A DNA stretch of 64,000 nucleotides from Methylobacter sp. (GTDB lineage Bacteria > Pseudomonadota > Gammaproteobacteria > Methylococcales > Methylomonadaceae), in assembly GCA_030653175.1 (NCBI GenBank), contig JAURZV010000105.1, positions 1 to 64,000 on the forward strand, given 5' to 3'. The position numbers were made by a program, and so were the translations under genes. Below are positions 38,709-48,406 of the stretch, piece after piece; within the stretch, counting starts at the first letter, position 1; every line of letters starts with the position of its first letter. Below the pieces are notes generated by a model, which was given only the letters and a program-made list of their open reading frames with translations, did no database searches and was not told the origin of the DNA.

Positions 38709-39066
38709 GGGATTCTCCTAAATTAAAATTGTTGTAAGGTATTGTGTGCAAACAGCCGGCAACAAAAAATAAATACCAAGTGTTTTAATAAACATTTACT
38801 TTAGCATTGCTCGCCGATTAAATAAAGCGATTAGCACAAGCAGGAAGAAGGCAAATCGTTAAAACTGCTTATGCGGCACCCATGCTAACCAGCAAAAATG
38901 CCCAGCTTTGAAATATAAATAGAAGCTGTTACCCGATATGTTGAAAGCTATTTGCTTTATACCTCATTTAAATAATACTTTCAAAGTCTGGCGGCTTATA
39001 CTGCTGTTTACGAACCACAGCCTACAAAATATATACAAAATCAGTAATCAACTACGGAAGGCCGCA

Positions 39067-39957
39067 ATGATCAGACTGACTTACGCCAGTACCGCAATAA
39101 CAGACTTTAATCCGGAAAATTTGTTAACACTGTTAAAAACCTGCCGAGTAAATAATGCCGCCAAAAATATAACCGGGATACTGCTTTATTCGCATGGCAC
39201 TTTTTTTCAGGTATTGGAAGGCGACGAGGCCGCCGTTGCTGCTACATTTGAAATCATAAAAAAAGATAAACGCCACAAAGACATAACCTTGATTGAAAAA
39301 CTGCCGATAACGGAGCGGACATTTCCTTACTGGAGCATGGGCTTTGAAAAGCTGGAAGCCAAAGAGCTGAGCGGAATGGAAGGCTTTAATGACTTTTTTG
39401 AAAATGATTTGACGCCCGCGGGTTTTGCCTCTCATAAGCACATTATCGGACCCTTATTGGCCCATCTGCACAGTAAGCTGGTAAAACAAATCACCTTGGA
39501 AAGCGCCGAACAACTACCTGCGCAGCACGAAGAACTGCCTAAACAACACGAAGATCCGTTTATACAACTTCTGCACCGTATCATACGCCTGGGGCTCAAG
39601 TTTCTGGCTTTGCTGATGGTGATCGTTATTTTATTCGGCATTATGGATGTCGTTTATGTGATTTTCGAAAAAATCACCCGACCGCCGTTTATACTGCTGA
39701 CTACTAATGACATGCTGGAAACGTTTGGAGCTTTTTTGGCCGTGTTAATCGCCATTGAAATTTTCCTGAACATTACTGTATATATCCGAAGTGATGTGAT
39801 CCCCGTAAACCTGGTTGTGGCTACTGCTCTAATGGCTATTTGCCGAAAAATTATCGTTTTTGATTACAAACACTTATCGGCGGAATATGTAAGTGCATCG
39901 GCATTGGTTGTGATAGCGCTGGGAATTACTTACTGGCTGGTCCAAAAGAAAGAATAG
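39067..39957 (+). CDS. BLUF blue-light sensor fused to a PsiE-like membrane domain
   Basis: About 296 residues. Residues 1-95 are a BLUF flavin domain: Tyr6 in MIRLTYAS, Asn/Ile in NAAKNITGILLYS, the photoactive Gln in GTFFQVLEGDEAAV, and FPYWSMGF. After a linker of about 60 residues (repeated QLPAQHEE/LPKQHED) come four membrane segments with KITRPPFILLTTNDMLETFG and NVTVYIR-like, VATALMAICRKIIVFD motifs typical of PsiE (phosphate-starvation inducible E). The open frame extends upstream to 38938, but the ATG at 39067 gives the standard BLUF start. The combination suggests light-dependent control of a membrane process of unknown kind. Neighbour is a convergent hybrid kinase. Confidence 0.85.
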   Translation: MIRLTYASTAITDFNPENLLTLLKTCRVNNAAKNITGILLYSHGTFFQVLEGDEAAVAATFEIIKKDKRHKDITLIEKLPITERTFPYWSMGFEKLEAKELSGMEGFNDFFENDLTPAGFASHKHIIGPLLAHLHSKLVKQITLESAEQLPAQHEELPKQHEDPFIQLLHRIIRLGLKFLALLMVIVILFGIMDVVYVIFEKITRPPFILLTTNDMLETFGAFLAVLIAIEIFLNITVYIRSDVIPVNLVVATALMAICRKIIVFDYKHLSAEYVSASALVVIALGITYWLVQKKE

Positions 39958-39972
39958 ATCGTCATTATCATT

Positions 39973-42948
39973 TCAGTTGCTGATTAAGGCTGTCATCTCT
40001 TGACCATTATAACTGCGTAACCGCCCAACTGACTCAAGCACCCTGTTTTGTGCGCCCGCAAAGTCGGTTAATAACTCGGGCTCATATTTCCATTGTGTCT
40101 TAAGAGTCTGTTCCAACGCTTCTATACATACTTTCAATTCCGGCATGGCGAGATTGGCCGCCACGCCTTTCATTGCATGGAGAAATTTCAAAGCCGAATC
40201 AACATCGCCCGCTTGTAAAAAACCATCCAAGCGGATCTGTGCATCGCTAAAACCCTGATGAAATTTCAGCAGCAAGTCATGTAGCAGTTGCACATTTCCC
40301 ACAACATTTTTTAAACCCTGCTGTATATCAATGCCGGGCAAACATTCCGGCAGTAATGCTTCTCTTTGTCGGGTTGCGTTCGCCAAACAAGAATCCGGTG
40401 TTTTTCGCAATTCCGGCTTGATAAAATCAATCAAGTTTTCCAATAATTCATCAACGTCTATAGGCTTGGTCACATACCCGTTCATGCCTATATGCAGGCA
40501 CCTTTCCCTAACATTGTTCATGGCATGGGCCGTCATCGCAATAATCGGCAAATCATCAAATTGCGGTTCAGAACGTATGATTCGGGTTGCCTCATAGCCA
40601 TCCATGATCGGCATTTCCAAATCCATTAATACCGCATCAAAATAGCTTGCTCGTATTTTTTGTACGGCATCGCGGCCATCCGTGGCAATGGCGACCTCAA
40701 AACCTTCCTGCTCCAGCGTTTCTTTCGCAATCTGCTGATTAATATGATTATCTTCCACCAACAGCAACTTTGCGCCTTTAATTTGATGCAGCTTTTCGTT
40801 TCCCGTCCCTGCACGGCGGACTTGCGAGGGCGGATATTCATCAAAATCATGTTGATTAAACGCTTCAACAACCGCACTGAACAACGCCGACGGATGCACC
40901 GGCTTAATAAGAAAACCATCCAGATTAAGATCATTCGATCGCTGTACAACATCCTCCCTGCTATGCGTGGTTACTATAATAATGTGAGGAATACAGGCAA
41001 TTTTAAGATTATTTTTAATATGCCGCGCAACCGAAATGCCGTCCATTTTGGGTAAATTCCAGTCCATGAGTACCAGCCGATAAGGATCTTCATCGGAGGC
41101 GTTTTCCAACACTTGTATAGCTTGCTTACCCGTACTGACAGGCGTCACTTGAAAAAAAAGGGTTTCCAAATACAAGCATAAGACATCCCGCGATGTCTCG
41201 TTGCTATCTACCACTAATGCTTTTACGTCGCGAAACGCATCGCGCGATGCCGCTCGTTTCTGATCTACCTCATAGGGTTGCCCAAAGATGGCGGTAAAAG
41301 TAAAAGTACTGCCCTTTCCTATTTCGCTGTTTACATTAATGACGCCGCCCATCATGCCCACCATCCGCTTGCAAATTGCCAGACCCAAGCCTGTTCCGCC
41401 GTATTTACGGGTGGTAGACTTATCGGCTTGGTTAAAGGATTGGAATAGTCCGCCTATTTGTTCTGTCGTCAAGCCTATGCCAGTATCCTTAACAGAAAAC
41501 TCAAGCATAATTTGATCCGCTCTTCTTGCTTGTTCGCCGCCGTCCGCTAATGCAATTTTAATAACAATATCGTCGCCGTGGCTGGTAAATTTTACTGCGT
41601 TATTGACTAAGTTAAGCAATACCTGACCCAGCCTTAGCGGATCGCCTATCAAATCCGAAGGCGCATCGTCGGCGGTAATAAAATGTATCTGCAGGCCTTT
41701 TTCTTCCGCTTTGTCACTCATCAAACCGGAAAGGTCATTCAGCACGTCATCCAAATTAAATGCGATAGCCTCCAGCTCCAGTTTTCCGGCTTCGATTTTG
41801 GAGAAATCTAAAATATCGTTAATGATCCCGAGCAATGCGCGTGAAGACACCTGAACCTTAGTCAAATAACCCTGCTGTTTTGCAGTCAGATCCGTCTGTA
41901 AAGCTAAACGGGTCATACCGATGATGGCGTTCATCGGCGTTCGAATTTCATGACTCATCATCGAAAGAAATTCTGATTTGCTTTTATCAGCCGCAATGGC
42001 CTGATCTCGCGCTTCCGCCAATTCGGATGTACGGTCTATTACTTTTTGCTCTAACGTCCGACTGTATTCTTCAAGCTTGTCGTAAGAAATCTTCAGGTTC
42101 CGGGCCATTTGAGAAAATGCTGTCGTTAGAGCCCCGATTTCGCCATCCGGGTGAATTTTTTTAACATTGTCACTGACCGCAAAATTACCTTGAGCCAACT
42201 CATTTGCCAATCGAGTCAAGTGCATTAGCGGCCTGGACAGACGTTCAGATACGAACAATACGATACCAGCGCCAATCAGGATAAAAATGGCCGCGGTTAT
42301 TAATAACCGCGTTATCATTTCGTGGATTTGACGGGTACTCTCCTCTCGGGAATTGACGATCTCCTGATTAAGAAGATCCAGGGAAAAACCCAGCCGGAGA
42401 ACGCCCCAAGGCTTTGCACTCACTTGAATAGGCATGATAAATTCCATAAAGGGTTTACCGTTGCTTACATACTCATTAACCGTTGCAGTCTTTTGATCCG
42501 CCGCAAACAAGTCCTCTTTTTCGGATAAAACTCCCATTTCCAACTGCGGCTTTAGCGTGTGGATATACGCCCGTCCTGATGCTTCCATTAATATAATGTA
42601 ACGAAGCTCCTTATTTTCCCGAACCGCACCCCTTAACTGATCGGCAACCAGAGAAAGGTTAACTGAAGCGATGCCATTCTCAACTTGATCCGATAAATTA
42701 TCAGATAGAATCCGCCCTCTATCGATCAACCTGCTTTTCATCAATACGATGCGTTTTTCCAATTCCTTTTCAAACACATCTTTTTGAAACTCAATTTGAA
42801 TAAAGGTTAACAGCGTCAACAAGGCGATAATTAAACCTACCATCGTAATGAGAAGTTTTCTAAAAATACTTCGTTTAACCATTTTGTTTAAACTCAAGAT
42901 TGTTTTGGGGAATTTGTTTTGATTACTTGCGCTTACTTCTATCGGCAT
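39973..42948 (-). CDS. Hybrid sensor histidine kinase with two receivers and HPt
   Basis: 991 residues, BarA-like architecture: membrane segment near 30-50, extracytoplasmic sensor, second membrane segment near 212-232, HAMP, HisKA (SMMSHEIRTPMNAI, His near 330), HATPase (NLVNNAVKFTS, DTGIG, GGTGLGLAI), a first receiver (LMDWNLPKMDG), a second receiver (VLMDLEMPIMDGYEA), and a C-terminal HPt domain (FLHAMKGVAANLAMPEL). It is a full phosphorelay in one chain; the signal and target regulator are unknown. The ATG at 42948 is used; an internal ATG (MVKRSIFRKLL) just before the first membrane helix is an alternative start. Confidence 0.9.
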   Translation of the reverse strand: MPIEVSASNQNKFPKTILSLNKMVKRSIFRKLLITMVGLIIALLTLLTFIQIEFQKDVFEKELEKRIVLMKSRLIDRGRILSDNLSDQVENGIASVNLSLVADQLRGAVRENKELRYIILMEASGRAYIHTLKPQLEMGVLSEKEDLFAADQKTATVNEYVSNGKPFMEFIMPIQVSAKPWGVLRLGFSLDLLNQEIVNSREESTRQIHEMITRLLITAAIFILIGAGIVLFVSERLSRPLMHLTRLANELAQGNFAVSDNVKKIHPDGEIGALTTAFSQMARNLKISYDKLEEYSRTLEQKVIDRTSELAEARDQAIAADKSKSEFLSMMSHEIRTPMNAIIGMTRLALQTDLTAKQQGYLTKVQVSSRALLGIINDILDFSKIEAGKLELEAIAFNLDDVLNDLSGLMSDKAEEKGLQIHFITADDAPSDLIGDPLRLGQVLLNLVNNAVKFTSHGDDIVIKIALADGGEQARRADQIMLEFSVKDTGIGLTTEQIGGLFQSFNQADKSTTRKYGGTGLGLAICKRMVGMMGGVINVNSEIGKGSTFTFTAIFGQPYEVDQKRAASRDAFRDVKALVVDSNETSRDVLCLYLETLFFQVTPVSTGKQAIQVLENASDEDPYRLVLMDWNLPKMDGISVARHIKNNLKIACIPHIIIVTTHSREDVVQRSNDLNLDGFLIKPVHPSALFSAVVEAFNQHDFDEYPPSQVRRAGTGNEKLHQIKGAKLLLVEDNHINQQIAKETLEQEGFEVAIATDGRDAVQKIRASYFDAVLMDLEMPIMDGYEATRIIRSEPQFDDLPIIAMTAHAMNNVRERCLHIGMNGYVTKPIDVDELLENLIDFIKPELRKTPDSCLANATRQREALLPECLPGIDIQQGLKNVVGNVQLLHDLLLKFHQGFSDAQIRLDGFLQAGDVDSALKFLHAMKGVAANLAMPELKVCIEALEQTLKTQWKYEPELLTDFAGAQNRVLESVGRLRSYNGQEMTALISN

Positions 42949-43103
42949 TATAAATCCAACTTTAAAAGCGCCCTGATTTATTAAATTATTTCGGTTATTC
43001 TGTTGACCATTTAATAAATTTCGAAGGCACGAAGTTTTATCTTGGCTTTTTGTCGTGAACTTCGTGCCTTCACGGTTTTATGCTTTAAACCCTGTACACC
43101 GAA

Positions 43104-43631
43104 ATGACAAAAACACTTTTATTCAGCTTCGAACCGATCGCAGATTGTAATGCAGAAATATTAATTCTGGGCAGCATGCCGGGGCAGGAGTCTTTGGCGG
43201 CAGACCAGTATTATGCGAATCGACGCAATGCCTTTTGGAAAATCATGGCCCAATTGCTCGGGTTTGATCAGGACGCTTCATATGAAGATCGGCGACACGA
43301 ACTGAAGACCGCCCGCATCGCACTCTGGGATGTGTTGCAGTCCTGTACGCGAGTCGGTAGCCTGGACGCAAGAATTGACGCTGGCTCCATTACTGTCAAT
43401 GACTTTCAGAGCTTCTTTCGTACGCATGACAAGGTCCATGCGGTGTTCTTCAACGGAGCAAAGGCCGAGTCGGCGTACCGGCGGTATGTTTTACCTACCG
43501 TCAGCACCGTTCCGGTCAGCTACATGCGCCTTCCATCGACCAGCCCGGCGCATGCCTCTCTTTCCTATGAACAAAAGCTTCAGGCATGGCAATCAGCGCT
43601 GGGGCCTGTAGGCCGGAATAAGTCTGTTTGA
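43104..43631 (+). CDS. DNA-deoxyinosine glycosylase (Mug/UDG superfamily)
   Basis: 175 residues. ILILGSMPGQESLAADQYYA and NRRNAFWKIMAQLLGF are typical of the hypoxanthine-DNA glycosylase group of the uracil glycosylase superfamily, and LPSTSPAHASLSYEQKLQAW is the C-terminal active-site block. It removes deaminated bases from DNA. The last seven or so residues and the stop codon come from a GTAGGCCGGAATAAG repeat at 43608, so the native end has been replaced. Confidence 0.88.
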   Translation: MTKTLLFSFEPIADCNAEILILGSMPGQESLAADQYYANRRNAFWKIMAQLLGFDQDASYEDRRHELKTARIALWDVLQSCTRVGSLDARIDAGSITVNDFQSFFRTHDKVHAVFFNGAKAESAYRRYVLPTVSTVPVSYMRLPSTSPAHASLSYEQKLQAWQSALGPVGRNKSV

Positions 43632-43719
43632 GCGACAGCGAAATCCGGTGTTTCCGGCAAACACCACCCGGATTCGTCACCTTGCGCTACGCTGCTTGGA
43701 TGGTCTTATTCCGGCCTAC
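43608..43719. repeat. GTAGGCCGGAATAAG palindromic element
   Basis: GTAGGCCGGAATAAG (43608-43622) and its exact complement (43705-43719) bound about 110 bp. The interior resembles that of 22014-22131, including a GGTGTTTCCGGCAAA-like portion. It invades the glycosylase 3' end. Confidence 0.85.
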
Positions 43720-43720
43720 G

Positions 43721-43951
43721 CTATTTCTTTTGGAAATAAAAAACCTGCTTATTGGATTCTTTTATCAATTGAATAATTTGATGCCCGGTCTGGTCGGCAT
43801 AAACGCCAAAATCCAAATGTGCGGCTGGATCGGTTGCGATCACTTTGACGACATCGCCGCTGGACATGTCCATCAAGGCTTTTTTCAGACGCAACAAGGG
43901 TAATGGACAATTCAAACCGCTGGCATCTACTTCCAGGTTAAATTCGATCAT
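43721..43951 (-). CDS. TusA-family sulfur carrier protein
   Basis: 76 residues. The CPxP motif in DASGLNCPLPLLRLKKAL is the hallmark of TusA/SirA proteins, where the cysteine carries persulfide sulfur. Asp in VIATDPAAHLDF is also conserved. It may serve tRNA thiolation or other sulfur transfer; it could be a YedF/YeeD-like paralogue rather than TusA itself. It is divergent from cysG, itself a sulfur and siroheme gene. Confidence 0.9.
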   Translation of the reverse strand: MIEFNLEVDASGLNCPLPLLRLKKALMDMSSGDVVKVIATDPAAHLDFGVYADQTGHQIIQLIKESNKQVFYFQKK

Positions 43952-44033
43952 AGGCTTATTTTAAGTTTTCTCAACTAAGTTGGGTGCGCTTATAATACCA
44001 TCCTCTTTTAAATCCAAGAATCATCGTAACTAA

Positions 44034-45428
44034 ATGGATTATTTCCCTGTATTTTTAAAGCTTAAAGACCAAGCTTGCCTGGTTGTTGGTGCGGGCGAAA
44101 TCGCCGCCCGAAAAATTGAATTATTGGCCCGAGCCGGTGCAAAAATCACGGTGATCGCCAGGGAGATAAGCCCCACGGTGTTGAGCCTGCAAGCCACTCA
44201 TAACTTAACGCTGCTGCAAAAGCCATTCGCCCCTGCCGATCTTGGCGAATTCAGGCTGGTGGTATCGGCAACCGATAATACGGAGACCAATCGCTTGGTT
44301 GCCAAGACGGCGACGGAGCAAAACATCCCTGTCAATGTGGTCGATAATCCCGAACTTTGCAGCTTCATTTTTCCGGCCATTATCGACCGCTCACCGATTA
44401 TTGCCGCTGTATCATCCGGCGGTGCCGCACCGGTGTTGGCCCGATTGCTCAGGGCTAAAATAGAAACAGTGATTCCTCCCGCCTATGGTCGCCTTGCCGG
44501 TCTGGCTGACAAGTTCAGGGATAAGGTCAAGCAGCATATTAAGAAGCCGGCTCAACGCAGAATTTTCTGGGAGAACATTTTACAGGGTTCTGTCGCCGAA
44601 CTGGTCTTCTCCGGCAAGGAACAGGAAGCCGAACAGCAATTGGAACAAACCCTGCTCAAACAAAAAGAAAACACCAACCTCGGCGAAGTTTATCTGGTTG
44701 GCGCAGGCCCCGGCGCACCTGACTTGTTAACTTTTCGCGCATTACGGCTGATGCAGCAGGCCGATGTGGTCGTTTATGACCGGCTGGTTTCGCCGGAAAT
44801 TCTCGATTTGGCTCGTAGGGATGCCGAAAAGATTTATGTCGGCAAACAACGGCAATATCATGCCCTGCCTCAGGAATCCATCAATATCCTGCTGGCGAAA
44901 TTGGCTAAAGCAGGAAAGCGTGTGGTGCGCTTAAAAGGCGGCGATCCGTTCATATTCGGCCGCGGCGGCGAAGAAATTGAAACCTTGATGCAGCAAGGCA
45001 TTAATTTTCAGGTAGTTCCCGGTATTACCGCCGCTTCCGGCTGTGCAACCTACTCGGGCATCCCGCTAACCCATCGGGATCATGCGCAATCCTGCACCTT
45101 CGTCACCGGGCACCTAAAGGATAATTCCGTCAATTTAAACTGGACGCAACTTGCAGCGCCTAATCAAACCATCGTCATTTATATGGGGCTGGCCGGTCTG
45201 GAAAAAATCTGCCAGTCTTTAATTGCGCACGGCAGTCCCAAAGATTTACCTATTGCCCTTGTGCAGCAAGGCACCACGACCAATCAGCGGGTGATTACCG
45301 GGACCTTGGAAACATTACCGGACAAGGTTGCCGGTCAGGACATCAAGCCGCCCACCCTGATCATTATAGGCACGGTCGTGTCGCTGCATGATAAGCTGAA
45401 CTGGTTTCAGACATATCAGTCTGATTAA
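44034..45428 (+). CDS. cysG: Siroheme synthase (trifunctional CysG)
   Basis: 464 residues, full CysG length. N-terminal Met8-like dehydrogenase/ferrochelatase (VVGAGEIAARKIELL, VVDNPELCSFIFPAI, and SSGGAAPVLARLLR with its serine) spans about 1-205; the C-terminal SUMT (VGAGPGAPDLLT, VYDRLVSPEIL, RLKGGDPFIFGRGGEE, VPGITAASGCATYSGIPLTHR) spans about 218-460. It makes siroheme from uroporphyrinogen III, the cofactor of assimilatory nitrite and sulfite reductases, which fits the nas genes at the window start. Confidence 0.96.
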   Translation: MDYFPVFLKLKDQACLVVGAGEIAARKIELLARAGAKITVIAREISPTVLSLQATHNLTLLQKPFAPADLGEFRLVVSATDNTETNRLVAKTATEQNIPVNVVDNPELCSFIFPAIIDRSPIIAAVSSGGAAPVLARLLRAKIETVIPPAYGRLAGLADKFRDKVKQHIKKPAQRRIFWENILQGSVAELVFSGKEQEAEQQLEQTLLKQKENTNLGEVYLVGAGPGAPDLLTFRALRLMQQADVVVYDRLVSPEILDLARRDAEKIYVGKQRQYHALPQESINILLAKLAKAGKRVVRLKGGDPFIFGRGGEEIETLMQQGINFQVVPGITAASGCATYSGIPLTHRDHAQSCTFVTGHLKDNSVNLNWTQLAAPNQTIVIYMGLAGLEKICQSLIAHGSPKDLPIALVQQGTTTNQRVITGTLETLPDKVAGQDIKPPTLIIIGTVVSLHDKLNWFQTYQSD

Positions 45429-45582
45429 CTATCGTTTGGTTATGATGCTTCATTAACGTGAAGACTGACCAAACCATTCAGCTATCATTCATAGCCATTG
45501 TTGATAATATTCAGGGAAAACAAATAAAACAATTGAATTTTCCCGTCAAATTCCCTATGCTTTCACGGTTTGACTTTTAATC

Positions 45583-45624
45583 GAACTGTTATTTTCTTCA
45601 AAAATAAACAACAGTTCTTTTTTT
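45583..45624 (+). terminator. Terminator-like hairpin just upstream of the cytochrome gene
   Basis: GAACTGTT (45583-45590) pairs with AACAGTTC (45610-45617), extended inside by ATTTT/AAAAT, and is followed by seven T. It sits only 22 bp before the ATG at 45647. It may end cysG transcription or act as an attenuator in the cytochrome leader. Confidence 0.65.
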
Positions 45625-45646
45625 ACTACCCAGAGGAGAGATCAAC

Positions 45647-45985
45647 ATGAAAAAAACATTAGGTACATTAGCTGGTATCGCTTTACTCGCTTTAAGTGGA
45701 CAAGTATTTGCCGACGAAGCCAGTGATGTTGGTAAGAAAATTTATGAACGCGCTTTCGGTCGCGGTTGCGGCACTTGCCATGATATTGCTTCAAATCCAC
45801 AGTTAACCGCTTTAATTAAGGCAGGTCAGCTGGACAGAGCGAAATTCGAAACTGTTCTTAAAGAAGGCAAAGGCGGCATGCCTAAAGCTATCGCCGAGAT
45901 CATGAAAAATCCGGCCGTTGTTAAAGCCGGATACGGCGAAGATCAAGCTGTTGATGCTTTGTACAAATATCTGGGCGGCAACTAA
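45647..45985 (+). CDS. Periplasmic c-type cytochrome
   Basis: 112 residues with a signal peptide (MKKTLGTLAGIALLALSGQVFA) and one heme site CGTCH near residue 42; Met in GKGGMPKAIAEIM is a likely sixth ligand. It is a small class I cytochrome, about 90 residues when mature. A strong GAGGAG ribosome site precedes the ATG. Partner unknown; it stands alone between a terminator-like hairpin and a strong bidirectional terminator, which suggests a separate, well expressed transcript. Confidence 0.9.
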   Translation: MKKTLGTLAGIALLALSGQVFADEASDVGKKIYERAFGRGCGTCHDIASNPQLTALIKAGQLDRAKFETVLKEGKGGMPKAIAEIMKNPAVVKAGYGEDQAVDALYKYLGGN

Positions 45986-46002
45986 TCCCGGATCGGCAAA
46001 CA

Positions 46003-46046
46003 CAAAAAAGCCGCCCCAATATATAACCGGGGCGGCTTTTTTTGTG
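46003..46046. terminator. Bidirectional intrinsic terminator
   Basis: CACAAAAAAGCCGCCCC and GGGGCGGCTTTTTTTGTG form a long GC-rich stem with A and T runs on both outer sides. It can serve the cytochrome gene on the plus strand and the convergent membrane protein gene on the minus strand. Confidence 0.92.
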
Positions 46047-46062
46047 TCCGAAAAACCGAAAA

Positions 46063-46674
46063 TCAATCCTTACCCAAATAACTTGTTTTGGTTTCTTTGT
46101 AAGGCAATCGGTTGCGGTTTTTAATCCAGATACCCGCAACTGCCGCCAGCATCAACCCGCAAGAAGCAATCGTCAAATAGATCAGACGTTTTAATTGGGA
46201 CATTTCCTGCATTAGCTGCTCATTGGAAACGACCGCTTTTCCCTTCTTGGCGGGCTCTGAATAGGAGCGGAGAACTTTAAGGTCATTTTTCAAATCTTCT
46301 ATAGTGCCTATAGAACTGGAAACCGAACCTACCCGAATACTTTCTTCCAACGCGTTTAATTTACTTTCAATTGAACCACTGACCAAGCCGACAAGCTGTC
46401 CTTTCAGAGCGTTAACTTCTGCTGATACCACGGGGTTCATCTCAGACGCATAGGTTTCGGTAGCCGTGGCGTTTTTATAGCGAGTTAAGAAGCTATCGGT
46501 TGGGAACAATAAAAAGCCCCCTATCAAAACGACAACCATCAAGGAACAGATTATGGTCAGCAACACTCTGTTAACTTTCATTAATGCATGATGCGAAGGT
46601 ATTCTTTGCAGAACCGTAGAGGCATTGCATGGCAATCCCTCTACTACTGAATTTATCTTATCTTTATCGCTCAT
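46063..46674 (-). CDS. Two-helix membrane protein of unknown function
   Basis: 203 residues with hydrophobic helices near 35-55 and 163-183 and a polar, partly helical middle (KLNALEESIRVGSVSSSIGTIEDLKNDLK). The topology suggests a domain of about 100 residues outside the membrane and a basic cytoplasmic end. No family is recognised. It is a complete open frame opposite the cytochrome gene. Confidence 0.65.
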   Translation of the reverse strand: MSDKDKINSVVEGLPCNASTVLQRIPSHHALMKVNRVLLTIICSLMVVVLIGGFLLFPTDSFLTRYKNATATETYASEMNPVVSAEVNALKGQLVGLVSGSIESKLNALEESIRVGSVSSSIGTIEDLKNDLKVLRSYSEPAKKGKAVVSNEQLMQEMSQLKRLIYLTIASCGLMLAAVAGIWIKNRNRLPYKETKTSYLGKD

Positions 46675-46825
46675 TAATTACTTCCTCTCGAACCAGGAAC
46701 CTATGGCAACCAACCATCCTGACCGAACAATTATTATTTTTATAACAAACCATGTCGGCAGTAGTGCTACCTAGCTCGCGATTATACAAGTTTAACACTC
46801 AAATCCTGCATTTTATTTAAATGTT

Positions 46826-46884
46826 GTGGGCGCGAATTTATTCGCGCGGCAGGTCAAAAAGCGCGAATAAATTAGCGCCCCCAC
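46826..46884. repeat. Palindromic GTGGGCGCGAATT element
   Basis: GTGGGCGCGAATTTATTCGC on the left and a degenerate complement ending AGCGCCCCCAC on the right. Third copy of the family at 2385-2439 and 5881-5938. Lies just downstream of argG. Confidence 0.8.
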
Positions 46885-46922
46885 TATAAACCTAATCGCA
46901 GCGACCCTAGCTGTCTACAACA

Positions 46923-48137
46923 TTAACTTAATCGCTTGGCAGCGGCTATTCTCATTCTCAGTGCGTTTAACTTGATAAAGCCTTCGGCATCCTTTTGATT
47001 ATATGCGCCGCCATCATCTTCAAACGTCGCAATACTTTCATCAAACAGACTGTCGGTATCGGAAGCGCGCCCAACAACGATTACATTGCCCTTATAAAGC
47101 TTAAGCCTGACTTTGCCGTTAACGTTCGCCTGAGACGCATTTATCATGGTTTGCATCATTTCCCGCTCAGGACTCCACCAATAACCGTTATAGATTAAAG
47201 ACGCATAGCGCGGCATCAGTTCATCCTTTAAATGCGCCACTTCCCTGTCCAGCGTTAACGACTCAATCGCACGATGCGCTTTGAGCATCACCGTACCGGC
47301 CGGTGTTTCATAACAGCCGCGCGATTTCATGCCGACATAGCGATTTTCCACAATATCCAATCGACCGATACCATTGCTACCTGCAATTTTATTTAATTGC
47401 TCCAGAACTGTCGCAGGTGTACAAGGCACATCATCAATAGCGACAATATCACCCTGACGGTAAGTCAGCTCAATGTAAGTCGCTTGGTCGGGTGCGGATT
47501 CAGGCGAAACAGTCCAGCGCCACATCTCCTCTTCAGGCTCGGCCCAAGGATCTTCCAGAATCCGGCCTTCATAAGAAATATGCAGTAAGTTGGCATCCAT
47601 TGAATACGGCGAGGTTTTGCCTTTTTTCATCTCCACAGGGATATTATGTTTTTCGGCATACGCCAGCAAAGTTTGACGGGAGGTTAAATCCCATTCCCGC
47701 CAGGGAGCGATCACCTTTATATCGGGACGCAATGCGTAAGCGCCCAGCTCAAAACGCACTTGGTCGTTACCTTTGCCGGTCGCGCCGTGAGAAATGGCAT
47801 TCGCGCCGGTTTCATTGGCGATTTCAATGAGCCGCTTGGCGATTAAAGGACGGGCAATCGATGTACCCAGCAAATATTCGCCTTCGTAAACCGTATTGGC
47901 GCGAAACATCGGGAAAACATAATCGCGCGCAAAGTCTTCACGCAAATCTTCAATGTAAATATCTTTAATGCCCATCGCTTGCGCTTTGGCTCGCGCAGGC
48001 TCCACTTCTTCGCCCTGTCCCAAATCAGCTGTAAAGGTAACGACTTCGCATGCATAAACATCCTGTAACCACTTAAGAATAACGGAAGTATCCAGACCTC
48101 CGGAATAAGCCAATACCACTTTATTGATTTCCGACAT
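46923..48137 (-). CDS. argG: Argininosuccinate synthase
   Basis: 404 residues, normal length for the short ArgG class. The ATP-binding [15 protein letters not shown] loop, [32 protein letters not shown] and RFVxxM-like segments are all present. It joins citrulline and aspartate in arginine synthesis. Monocistronic here. Confidence 0.97.
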   Translation of the reverse strand: MSEINKVVLAYSGGLDTSVILKWLQDVYACEVVTFTADLGQGEEVEPARAKAQAMGIKDIYIEDLREDFARDYVFPMFRANTVYEGEYLLGTSIARPLIAKRLIEIANETGANAISHGATGKGNDQVRFELGAYALRPDIKVIAPWREWDLTSRQTLLAYAEKHNIPVEMKKGKTSPYSMDANLLHISYEGRILEDPWAEPEEEMWRWTVSPESAPDQATYIELTYRQGDIVAIDDVPCTPATVLEQLNKIAGSNGIGRLDIVENRYVGMKSRGCYETPAGTVMLKAHRAIESLTLDREVAHLKDELMPRYASLIYNGYWWSPEREMMQTMINASQANVNGKVRLKLYKGNVIVVGRASDTDSLFDESIATFEDDGGAYNQKDAEGFIKLNALRMRIAAAKRLS

Positions 48138-48406
48138 AACACCTATACCCTGAGTTAAAAATGTTGCAAATTATACCCGAAAATACAAGTTTCGGCAGCA
48201 ACGTATCTCGCTGGAAGTTGTAAACGGGCAGGCACCAAAAGTAGGCGCTTTAGGCGAAAAAGCCTGTCAACCCCCTACGACATTGATCAACTCATCGCTA
48301 ACCTCTAAAACCTCTTCTACGAAGAATCCACCATCAGGGTATCGTCAGGTCGCGTGCCGATGGCATTGAGCAGCACCCAGGCCGTCCCTTCCGCCTTTGC
48401 CATCGA
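48138..48406. other. Boundary between argG and the GC-rich operon
   Basis: Contains a GTAGGCGCTTTAGGCG module near 48234-48255. At 48318-48403 a GC-rich minus-strand frame (MAKAEGTAWVLLNAIGTRPD..., 28 codons) ends in TAG; it looks like a gene fragment or the edge of the acquired segment. Base composition changes sharply at about 48340. Confidence 0.45.
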
